From NCBI GenBank assembly GCA_038373885.1, contig JAWZYV010012512.1:188501-252500 (forward strand): a stretch of 64,000 bases of DNA. Direction: 5' to 3'. This DNA comes from Cheiracanthium punctorium. Lineage: Eukaryota > Arthropoda > Arachnida > Araneae > Cheiracanthiidae. The position numbers were made by a program, and so were the translations under genes. This document shows positions 11,341-20,392 of the stretch, piece after piece. How positions within the stretch are numbered: the first letter of the stretch is position 1; every line of letters starts with the position of its first letter. A model generated the notes under the pieces. That model saw only the letters and a program-made list of their open reading frames with translations, was not told the DNA's origin and did not search any database.

Positions 11341-11808
11341 ATAGAAAACTAGATAACTTATGATACTTAATTTGTAATTTCATTATTAATTTCTCATAAT
11401 CTTAATTTTTAACTTCCCATAATTCTTAATTTCTCTCAACAGTCATTAAATATTTTTTGTTTACATTTGCTTTGTATATTGTGTTCAAGTATTATAGATG
11501 AATATGTAAATATTAGATGAGGTTAAATTACTGATACAAAAGCATATGCTATTAAAAGTACACACATTTAATTATTCTAACCATCAAATTTATTTTGTTT
11601 TCGATACTGCTTACCAATTACGTGTTGTTGTATAAGAGGTATAATATTTAGGTTTTCAAAAATCTCCATTTAGTACCACTTGTGTTTTGTAATAGAACCA
11701 AAGAATGAGATAGAAGCTTTTGTTTTAAAATTTAGTTTTCATTTTATTTGTGCTCTCTTTTTCGAGAGGAAGATTCCCTAAATAATTCTGAAAAAGAAAA
11801 AAAAGGGA

Positions 11809-11910
11809 CAGGGATTGGCAACCTGTGGCTCGCAAGCCGCATACAAATCATACTCATGGTTCTTGAGTAGGAAAAAAATGACTTAACCACAGAAAGGTTG
11901 CTGACTCCTG
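11809..11910. mobile_element. hAT-type MITE, short and degenerate
   Basis: The left end CAGGGATTGGCAACCTGTGG is mirrored by CCACAGAAAGGTTGCTGACTCCTG at the right, giving an imperfect inverted repeat. Length about 102 bp. The 8-bp flanks do not match. Confidence 0.5.
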
Positions 11911-12147
11911 ATATGTATTGTTTTTACCAAGTTGCTGATAGCATAGCCTGTATACACCCTTTTTTTTCCCACAGCTTTCCTAAAGTGCTTTCAAATAGTG
12001 TTTTGCTTTTAGCAAATGGTGTTTGCTCGCAAACTTTGCTTTTCTTGTATGCATTTATTGTGTTCCCTAATCTTCAATTTTATGCTCCAAAATCATGTTA
12101 ATTCTGATCTCGGAATCTTAGTTTTCCTCTCGGAAACTATTTTTTTG

Positions 12148-12300
12148 TGCTCCCGAGGTGCTCCCAAATGGAATTTTTCTGCTCCCAAATAGAATTTTTC
12201 TGCTCCCAAATGGAATTTTTCTGCTCCCAAATGGAATTTTTCTGCTCCCGAGGTGCTCCCAAATGAAATTTTTTCTGCTCCCGGGGTGCTCCCAAATCGA
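12148..12300 (+). repeat. about 22-bp minisatellite, TGCTCCCAAATGGAATTTTTC
   Basis: Six to seven copies of a unit with TGCTCCC, AAATGGAATTTTTC or CGAGG variants. They lie directly inside the right end of the hAT element. The peptide read across it (repeated SIWEQKN on the minus strand) is only translated repeat. Confidence 0.85.
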
Positions 12301-12321
12301 GTGTTGGAGTTAACATCCCTG

Positions 12322-12530
12322 TATAGAACTGGGAGTTGTCATAGGCGTATTCCCTTGTCTCGTGCCACACCTTCAAGCTTGCGGATACCCGCTGAGGATG
12401 TTCTAGGATATGCCCTGGCTCATCCTGAAAGTAGTGTCCAGGATATTAGCAAGGCTTGTTCCTACTCAAAATCGACGCATTTTCTTATCGTCCAGTCCTG
12501 GCGCAGGAGCTAATGCCTGGAGACCAGTTG
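12322..12530 (+). pseudogene. transposase second HTH segment, continuation of 9065-9222
   Basis: It follows the hAT right end and target duplicate in the same frame as the first segment. It reads RTGSCHRRIPLSR, then RIPAEDVLGYALAHPESSV, QDISKACSYSKST. This is the second helix-turn-helix of the family (TGS...R.P.....VL......P..S...I......S.ST). After SKST the frame is lost. The next conserved part (PVLAQELMPGDQL) continues in another frame, so there is a second, independent lesion. The gene then runs into the right inverted arm and has no DDE catalytic domain. Confidence 0.8.
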
Positions 12531-13232
12531 TATACATCTCGTTCTCCCATACTAGAATTCGTAATATTAGAATACGGCTGTATGCAATTGCAAGCGACTA
12601 CACAACAGATTTTTAACGTTCGCCATGATCAGTATCGCAGCAAATCAGTCTGAAGCCGCAGGCAAATAAGTCTATTTTTTTGGAACTGCTTTTGAAAAGT
12701 TTTCTTCGTCCAAAATATTTTATTTTATCTATATTTTACACGTACACAGAATAAATTTTGTTTCTTAAGTACTAAATTATTGTAATATTAACGTAATGTA
12801 TGTACTTTTAAATTTAAAAATGATTTACATAAGAGTGACGTGCAAGAGCGAAAGTTTCCTGGCAGAGTTCCAATTAATTTCACTTTGGAGACGGTCCCTT
12901 ACTAGCTTCTTGAAATTGGCTGAGAAAATGGATGAAATGTATGATTTCCAAAGTTCCATAACTTGGTCAGTTTTTATCGTAATAAAATGAAACTTTTTGT
13001 GTTTACTTTGTTTTTGTGTACTGCATCTTTTCCTAAATATAAGTGATAGGACCTGGGGACCATATAAAAATTTAATTTTTGTAATTTTTTTCTAAATGGG
13101 TTTTTTGGTTCGAAAAGCACGTAAAAACATTCTTTACCCTTTTTAAAACATTTTTTTAAATTGGAAGTGCATATCTAAACCGAACGGTTCAGGAATTAGC
13201 TATTGGGTCACATTAAGGCTGGACACCCTGTA
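12528..13232 (-). repeat. right long terminal inverted repeat
   Basis: Inverted partner of 8368-9074. Its inner edge TTGTATACAT is the reverse complement of the transposase start region in the left arm. Confidence 0.85.
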
Positions 13233-13556
13233 TAATTATTAACACTCTCCACATTATAAAATTAGTTTTTTTGCACAATAACTATATATCTATACAAATT
13301 AAGTACAGTTTTTTAAAATAAATAATTGAAAATAATAGCACCTACCCAGCTAGAAAATGTCAGCACTTTTTTCGAAAAAACATATAGACTATACACAATT
13401 TGTACATAAAAGTGGATATTTTTGAATATTTTGAAAGTATACACTTGTTGTGCAAATTATATGCAATTTTTATTCCTAATAAAACAAAAATTTACGCATT
13501 TTGAAATGATTTTCAGAAAAACTCAAGATCTAATCAAAATTTTTTTAATCTGACAC

Positions 13557-13886
13557 CTATAGCTATAGCCGGCCTAAGGCGTGTGAGGTCGAAAACATGC
13601 AATTTAGATAGGGGCTCGCAATTTGAAAAACTGTGAAAAATAATGTGCTAAAATCTTTTCTATGTAATTAGAATTTCTATGCAATTTGAATGCAAATTGG
13701 CCTTATGAATATGTTGATAACTTTTGTTCAACAATTAAAATGTTAGGAGTTTTCTCCTTGCACACAAATTCAGTACTCTTATCAATATAATACCAATACA
13801 TCTATGCCCGTTTTCCCTGAAAGGGGTGCCAAAAACCATTCATTACCCGTATCATATAGCCCTTAGGCCGGTACTGCCTATAGCTT
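13557..13886. mobile_element. MITE with CTATAG...CCGGCCTAAGG inverted ends
   Basis: CTATAGCTATAGCCGGCCTA (13557-13576) is mirrored at 13863-13886 (ccttaggccggtactgcctatag). Length 330 bp with an AT-rich interior. No clear target duplication and no coding sequence. Confidence 0.5.
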
Positions 13887-14150
13887 AAGATGAGTGATCA
13901 CGTATCATGTCATTAAATTTCATTTCTTTCGCTTTAGTCGTTATTGCGTGATGTGTGAACAAAAATGTATGCAGTTTGAAACAATTTTCGGAAACTCTCA
14001 AAATCTAATGAATTTTTTAAAAATTCGACGCTTTTAAGTTGAGTGACCACCTATCATGTCACCAAATTTTATTTCATTTGCTTCAGTCAGTTTTACGTGA
14101 TGTGCAAATAAAAAAAGCGTCACTGACAGAACGACCGACAGACAAACTTT
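13887..14150 (+). repeat. two diverged direct repeats
   Basis: The stretches starting near 13889 and 14037 share gagtgaycacstatcatgtc, attthatttc and cgtgatgtg with the same spacing (about 148 bp). An old tandem duplication, not coding. Confidence 0.5.
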
Positions 14151-14330
14151 TTTTTTTACATTCGTACTGGGATCCCATATACTTAAAACGAATGGAAATC
14201 GCAAAATTTTTTAGTACCAAGTAGTATACAGGCAAAGTCTAATTTTATTTATTAAGATCGATAAGAGTTACCATTCCGAAATTGAAACAACAATCTCTTC
14301 AAACTTTGGTCATTTCATCTCGAGTCGAAC

Positions 14331-14403
14331 CCGTCTGGTGGTTTGAACGATCGCTTTCAACGCCTTGGTCCACAGTTCGATACCAGTCGCGGAAGCTAGA
14401 CGG
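14331..14403 (+). other. tRNA-like, probably SINE-derived
   Basis: The ends pair as CCGTCT/AGACGG over 73 nt, with a B-box-like agttcgatacc inside. The T-arm stem does not pair well, so a working tRNA is unlikely. A degenerate SINE head fits better. Confidence 0.3.
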
Positions 14404-15573
14404 ATGCAGTTAAAAAGTAACTTAGTTCTTATGCATGATAACAGATGGCAGCACCAAAGAAAGGAGGAAGAAATCTCAGCAGGCAAGAAAGGGTGTAGCT
14501 ATGAGGTCACAATCCACCTTTACCCCATATGTATCTGAGCTTGATAATCAAGCAAATTCAGTGCTTTTCCCCCATCCCAAAAGTGCCCAATGTACCTAAA
14601 GAAGTCTTCACTTCAAAATTAAATTAAAAAAATTCCTATTGTCAATTTTACTCATCATTTAGTTTCTCTTTAACCTGCAATCTTTCAGTAATACACAGAA
14701 ATTATAATTTTGCTTTCTATACTATTAAAAAATATACTAATTCCCTTCTTTGTACGCCTGCAAACACCACTCAAACAGTTCTAAACCATTCCCCAACTAT
14801 GTATTACCATTTCCTACGTAAAATAATGAATAAATGAATGTTGGCGCTTCTTATTGTTGGTCAAAAATCTCGCGTTGTGGGCGAGGAGTTTGGGTCTAAG
14901 GTACGTACTCGTGAAATACTCGCGTAAAATCCAAATCGCGTTGTACGGCGAGTACACTGTACTGCATTAAAAGAGCAAACGTATCTTTACAGTTGAGGCT
15001 TTGCAATAACGGAAGTGAACAAGTTAAGCATGAACTCGAGGCGAGGTTACACTCCATACCTTTCTAAACTTGTTGATGGAATGAAAACATCTTTGCATTA
15101 TTTTTGTTTTTTTCCAAGATATACCAAGGAATAACGAATAAAATGTAAACAAGACTGGTGCAAGTAGTCCCGATTAAAAAGAAAACAACAAGCGCTTCTT
15201 ATCTTTGGTATTTCTTGCAGAAGGAAGTAATAAATTCAAAAAGGTAGCAAGAGTAAAAAAAATAAAAAAGCATAATGAGCTGGGTGAAAAAAAAAATAAT
15301 TTCGTCCGAGCATATTCCATTCAAGGCTGGAAGCTGAGTTCATATTACCGCTACTAAGGAAGGAAAGAAGCGGTAAAATGTGTATTTGTGTTTTTATTTG
15401 TTAGTATTTTGACCGGAGCTGGATCCTGAAAGAAAGGGGAGAGGAGGGCCCACAAGTTTTCCAAACCATTTTTTATTTTAATCACCCAATTTTTACACTG
15501 CGCAAATTGCCAAAAATAAAGCTGCAGATCTTCAAAAGCCTAAAATGAACGCGAGTTTTTATTCTGATATCGG
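14404..15573. other. gene-free stretch
   Basis: AT-rich. Near 14880-14975, gcgagtacactgta resembles the right terminal repeat of a Tigger/pogo-type element, but no left partner was found. No exon or other structure supported. Confidence 0.4.
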
Positions 15574-15723
15574 CAGGCGCGTATTCAGATGGAGGAATGC
15601 GAGGCTGCAGCCCCCTCGAAATCTTTACTTTGTTTACAATTTGATAATTAGCTTACAACTGAAACTTAGCTAACAATTTCATACACAGCCCCCATTTGAA
15701 ATAAAATCCTTGCTACGCCACTG
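15574..15723. mobile_element. hAT-type MITE
   Basis: The ends CAGGCGCGTATTCAG and (reverse complement of right) CAGTGGCGTAGCAAG form an imperfect inverted repeat. The flanks gatatcgg and catatcga match at six of eight positions. Length 150 bp. Confidence 0.6.
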
Positions 15724-16165
15724 CATATCGACAGTATTCTACTAAATAGCTACGCTGATCCCTGACTTAACTGACTGTAACGATTTTAATTGAACCTACT
15801 CAAGATAAAATCTTTTACCACCATTACTCCAGAAAAATACAAAAGTTAATCGCGAAAAACGTAATAAAATCCTCACCGTTTGTACGATCCGCTTAAAAAT
15901 TTTCATAATTATGCATATCTAATCTGCATACTTTAAAAATCTGAAAATGCACCCGATCCCTAATTTTCAAGCAATTTTTTACTATTTTCATTATAAAGTT
16001 AGGTGACTTTTCAAAATTAGATGTCACCATAGGGAAATTGCGTTTCCAATTCGTTTAAAACAGTTTTTAGCACTTGGTTGCTATTTCTTTCAAGCACGGG
16101 ATTTTGTTTACGCCGTGGTCACTTTTCCGTTTGATTCATGTTTTCTGCAGAGTGATTTGATATTG

Positions 16166-16377
16166 CGAACGGAAACAGGGACTATCCCTTCAGATGATTT
16201 TCAAATACCAGGAATCACTTCGGTCCAACGGATCGATAGTGGTTTCCAAAACAGAAAGCCATCTGGAGTTGCTAACGGAAACATGGACTATCCCTTCAGA
16301 TGATTTTCAAATACCAGGATTCACTTTGGTCGAATGGATAGACAGTGGTTTCCAAAACAGAAAGCCATCTGGAGTTA
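16166..16377 (+). repeat. two 106-bp tandem copies
   Basis: The block containing ggactatcccttcagatgat, tttccaaaacagaaagccat and ctggagtt occurs twice with a 106-bp period and about 90% identity. The period is not a multiple of three, so the frame breaks at the junction. It is unlikely to be protein-coding although each copy is open. Confidence 0.75.
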
Positions 16378-16474
16378 TGATTTTTATAGAGGAAAACTTT
16401 ATAAAAAGAATATGAAACACTTTACCCGTGCCTACACGTGCCAGATCAATGGTGTTCAAATGGTCATTGCGTAT

Positions 16475-17346
16475 TGTTGCAGAACTACTCTGCTTGTTTC
16501 CGGGGTTCGTCGTTCTAAAGTCCAGTTGGTGTAGAAAGTTCTAGTAAAAAGTCACTTGTCAGGATGAAACACAAAAACTTTATGGCTTCTAGAACTTCGT
16601 CGAACAATCAGCTGTACAAAATTCACAAGCACAATCAATCAGTAATGTGTTTTTAACAGTTCGCTTAGATCAGAAGCTCTCACAAAGGCTGTAATTCTCA
16701 CACAAAATAAAACACTTCCACAGGTAAAATTCAGTGGAAATATACGAGGGATAACACTAACAATCCCTCAAGACTCAACAGTGAAGAATGTACACACAGC
16801 ACTTTAAAAACAGCTTCGAAATCAAGCGCGAAACACCGCTTCTATCACTGAGTGTAATCACACTGGGAGAGCTCTTCACACACTGGGCGTTCAACTCGCA
16901 TTGAACTGGGGCCCAGCTCACAGCTTCTATTTATAGGTAGGGCAGAAGCTAGAAGAAGCTTCCAGAAAAGTCTATTTCTCGGAGATTCTACATAAACTAG
17001 GAATTTTGATTACGTCATACAAGAGAAATGTTAGGTTATTATGCGTTTTTAATGCGGAAAAACCAACTTTAAGGCCCCATTGGAAAAATTGCGCCAAATG
17101 ACCAAAATGTCGCCAAGCTTGGCGCCAAAAATAAGTCTCCAAAAGTGAAGAGATCGAGGCCCTAGGACCAATATTTCTCGAGATTTCTAGAAACCCCATA
17201 TATTTGAATGGGGAATCGAAACCTCCGTATTTCCGGTTCCAGTGGACCGATTTTGATGCAACAAAAAGCAAAATTTAACTATTTAAAACGTAGAATACGA
17301 ATTTTAAACTATTTTGAACAGCGGGTTGCCCCGAAAATTCGTAACA
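16475..17346 (-). mobile_element. solo LTR (probably Ty3/gypsy type)
   Basis: On the minus strand the element begins TGTTACGAATTTTCGGGG and ends CTGCAACA, the TG...CA pattern of an LTR. GTAT flanks both sides (16471-16474 and 17347-17350), a perfect 4-bp target duplication. Length 872 bp. No retroviral-type internal region, primer site or polypurine tract adjoins, so it is a solo LTR left by recombination. It carries its own promoter elements (16903-16967). The start resembles gypsy LTRs of arthropods, but the clade is an inference. Confidence 0.75.
16903..16967 (-). promoter_or_regulatory. LTR promoter: heat shock element, TATA box, initiator
   Basis: Read on the minus strand, a perfect three-box heat shock element GAAGCTTCCAGAA lies at 16955-16967 when read on the plus strand. 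The motif is close to its own inverse, so boxes occur on both strands, with further GAA boxes beside it. TATAAATAG follows at 16935-16927. A CAGTT initiator has its A at 16907, 28 bp from the TATA start. This is the spacing of a real pol II core promoter and implies heat-shock-factor control of the LTR. Activity is inferred. Confidence 0.6.
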
Positions 17347-17410
17347 GTATATTCAAGATAAAGTGAGATTTGCAGTTACATACGCTAGTAATTGAATTTC
17401 TTATGAAGAA

Positions 17411-17952
17411 AAAACTTTTTAACAAAAAAATTAAACCGCCAAAAAACTCAAAAGCAAAAAATAATAAACTTTTTTTAATTAACCTTAGTAACTAAGTTCT
17501 TAAACTATTGTAAGTATACCTAAGTAATTTTGAGTCGGTGCCAAACAACCAATGAACAAAGATCACTAAATTGCCTAAATCTTCATTATTAATAGGAGTA
17601 ATTTATTGTTCACACATAGATTTTAATGCTGAGTTGTGTATTACAAAGTAGACCTCTCTGCATTTCTGCGAAAGCTCGTTGTCCTGAGCGAAGTGCGGAG
17701 AGCCCATTTTTTGGAATGTTAATGTTTATCGCCGGAGATTTCACGTTGCATTGTTAATTTGATTTGGTTATTTCTTTAAATTCAAGGTAATTTAGTGATC
17801 TTTGTTCATTGGTTGTTTGGCACCGACTCAAAATTTCTTAGGTATACTTACAATAGTTTAAGAACTTAGCTACTAAGGTTAATTAAAAAAAGTTTATTAT
17901 TTTTTGCTTTTGAGTTTTTTGGCGGTTTAATTTTTTTGTTAAAAAGTTTTTA
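17411..17952. mobile_element. fold-back element with 170-bp inverted arms
   Basis: The arms 17411-17580 and 17780-17952 are inverted copies with only a few differences (shared words: aaaccgccaaaaaactcaaa, taagtatacctaag, gagtcggtgccaaac). The spacer is about 200 bp. No coding sequence. Transcripts would form a long hairpin. Confidence 0.8.
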
Positions 17953-17989
17953 TTTTATAATTTTTTGTGGCTATAAACGCAAATTAACA

Positions 17990-18830
17990 GCTTAGTGACG
18001 TCAAATTGAGCAAGCGAATTCTTCACATTCATCTGTGTACGTCACACAGTAGCTATAGTTAAAAAATAAATATTACGCATGCGCGAAAATTCAAGAAATT
18101 TCGGATCTTTCAACAGTTCTGAAGTATTCAATTTACAATATTTGACGCATTATCATACCTCCAAAAAAAAAAAAAAAAAAACGCCGCCAAGCAGTACACA
18201 TTTCCTTATGGTTGAAAGTCAAAACTACCACCTGCAGGGTACTTCACTCTCGCGGAACATCGCCCACGATGGCGCCAAAACCAACACTAAATGAACATCA
18301 AAATGTAAACAGCACCGGATACGGAACATAGTCCATAGTTCTTTTTAGCTGTATGAATTTCGAAAAAAAAAATTAACAAATTGAACTTCGGAAATTTTAA
18401 TAACATTCAAATACTCTTTCGCGAAACGGCAAACAAAAACAAAATGTGTGCGTGGGATTTACACACTCGCATGCGTTAAAATCATTTATTCAAAATTAAA
18501 GCATTGACGCATATGTAAGTAAATTCAGAACTACAAAAAATCTTAAAAGAATCGTTTTAACGAGCGAAACCAAAATGTACACATATGTGCTGTGTACTGT
18601 GAACGGAGATGTATAATTGGTTTGATGTGCAGTTTTAAACGGTGACGTAAAAACGTCGCCAATATCCCTTGCAATGGACGACATCGATACGAGGCTATTT
18701 CAATCACGTGTCGGTGGAAAATACAAATTTGAACTAATCAGATTTAAACAATGAGTGTCAACTGAAACTACATTTTAAGTTGATTGGTTGGAGGTCACGT
18801 GTTGGCTGAAAAATGACGTCACACGGACAC
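17990..18830. other. gene-free stretch with CRE and E-box motifs
   Basis: TGACGTCA occurs at 17996-18003 and 18814-18821, with related tgacgta near 18640. CACGTG occurs at 18705-18710 and 18796-18801, in similar surroundings (CACGTGtyggyKg). No transcription start or exon could be tied to them. The cluster could be a distal regulatory region or a decayed promoter. Confidence 0.35.
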
Positions 18831-19261
18831 CTTCCATTTAAAAAAAATCAACTCTTCTCGTAATAGCATTAACAAACATCGATTCAAGAGCTTATATGCC
18901 TCGTTAGAGCTTCTACTTTATTTTATGAAAACTATAAAATTTAAGGAATATTACATTTTCACGAGGAAAAGGAAAAAGATCACTAAACGAGTTGGCATTA
19001 AAAAAAAAAATAATAAATAGCTATTTAAAAGTCATATTTAATGCGTATTTATACATTACAATCAGTGAGTGAAAAATCAATCATCCCCCGTTTTCCTACC
19101 CTTAGGGTTGGAATTTTTTTTTCCAAATCTATATGGGACCAACTTCGTGGTATACCCTTTAAAATAAAAAAAGAATTATCAAAATCGGATTACTCTGTAA
19201 AAAGTTATGCGTGGTCATACATAAAAAAAAAAATATATATATAGGCGTCGACTTGAGAACC

Positions 19262-19555
19262 TCCTCCGTTTTTCGTCGGTTAATAAATTATATGTTATAT
19301 TCGAAACGTTACTGAAGGAGGGTGATTGTAAGACTGTTTTAGTAAGAGATTTTAACATAGAATTAAATTCCAATCAAGGATCTGATTTCATAACTGAAAT
19401 GGATACTTAGGATTTTCCAATACGCACTAATCCAAAACATTTCACCACTGGGGACGAAACAACAATTGATGCAATTTTCAGCAACAAAATTATGCGAACA
19501 AACAGGAGTCGATATGATCACTTACAGTTATCATTTTCCTCTATATGGCAGAATT
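19262..19555 (+). pseudogene. fragment of an EEP-type endonuclease (retroelement or Helentron-type)
   Basis: A frame reads NKLYVIFETLLKEGDCKTVLV, then RDFNIELN. A stop follows EMDT, and it resumes as DFPIRTNPKHFTTGDETTIDAIFSNKI. The pattern matches the endonuclease/exonuclease/phosphatase core: GDFNI at the metal/phosphodiesterase site (G replaced by R here), then N...(F)TT..G..TIDAIFS. Such domains occur in non-LTR retrotransposons and some Helentrons. The internal stop and missing flanking domains mark it as a dead fragment. Confidence 0.55.
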
Positions 19556-20392
19556 GATCGAATAGATTTAAAAAAAAAATCTGAAATTCTTCCAGCCGTG
19601 TGCGTATATAAAATCTGGAAGAATTTTATATACTTTTATATTTTTTATTTATTTTATGTTTTTTTCTCTCTCTCCAGATTACCCAGTTCTATTTATCATA
19701 AACTAACCGCCTCCGGCGACCAGTTGGTTCGCCATCTTAATAAATCTTGTTCGGAGATCGGAGAGAATCCTGTTCCTCACCGGCTTCCTTGGCACTCAAA
19801 TCTCTCAGATTCTGAATGGAATTTAAAATTAAGGTTACAAACAGGAGCGGCCCTACGGTAAGTTTCGTCCCCTGCTAATATAAAAAAGACGCTCCCTTTT
19901 ATGCTCTACTTAGTTCTTGTGTTCGAAATGACGCCCCTTCGAAGCTGGCGCCCAGATGCGATGCTTACTGTTTCGGGCCGCCCCAGAGAGGCCACTTTCA
20001 GATTTTAAATACGCACTAAAGTGCTATACATTAAAAGCGTATTATAATCCATGGATCTTCCCTATTTTCGTTCCTTACTTCATTAAATTGAGAAGTATAT
20101 CATTATTCATGAGTGTGATTAAACACAATTAAAATTGATATTTCTAACATCCTTTTTCTGGATGTAATACATTAGAAATAGATGGAGAAAAGCTGCGCAG
20201 AAGAATTCTCAATTCCAGCTGAATGAAAATTTCAAAAACTTATTCTCACGTGTATTCAGCAGGCGATAAAATTACGATAAATTGTGCCAAGCGATAGAAT
20301 AATCTTCTCAAAATCGCGCATCAACCATTTTATTTTTCGCCAAATTAAAGAGTTGCACATTTTAGTCTCGGAAAATTTCCAAATCCTATTTT
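19556..20392. other. gene-free stretch
   Basis: T-rich tract at 19620-19675 and a hAT-like GC-rich island at 19846-19985 (gagcggccct ... gggccgcccc) without a matching target duplication. No exon supported. Confidence 0.4.

Larger units (their letters stand above)
9223..12321 (+). mobile_element. hAT-like element nested in the transposase
   Basis: The ends are CAGGGATGTTAATTC and, reverse-complemented, CAGGGATGTTAACTC. The flanks are tatagact (9215-9222) and tatagaac(t) (12322-12330), a slightly decayed 8-bp target duplication. Removing the element plus one duplicate rejoins the transposase frame exactly (QRLYR-TGS). The element is 3,099 bp. Its left subterminal region is a TGCGCCGA-rich repeat, its right one a TGCTCCCAAATGG minisatellite. 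It contains a further TIR element (9525-10958), a hAT end (11200-11214) and an exon-like piece (11225-11340). No hAT transposase is visible. Confidence 0.82.
8368..13232 (+). mobile_element. Tc1/mariner-type element with 0.7 kb terminal inverted repeats, split by a hAT insertion
   Basis: The ends read TACAGGGTGTCC and GGACACCCTGTA, flanked by TA (8366-8367 and 13233-13234). The inverted arms are about 706 bp each (8368-9074 and 12528-13232) and closely similar. Without the nested 3.1 kb hAT element the original was about 1.76 kb. Between the arms lies only the DNA-binding part of a DUF4817/HTH transposase. The catalytic DDE part is absent, so the element is non-autonomous. Confidence 0.85.

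Noticed and set aside
12137..12376. Minus-strand frame with repeated SIWEQKN
   Set aside because: It is the 22-bp minisatellite read in frame.
14331..14403. Intact tRNA gene
   Set aside because: End stem pairs, but the T arm does not, and the A box is poor. Better explained as SINE debris.
19846..19985. hAT element with ggagcggccct / gggccgcccc ends
   Set aside because: Ends match only over about ten bases and the flanks show no 8-bp duplication.
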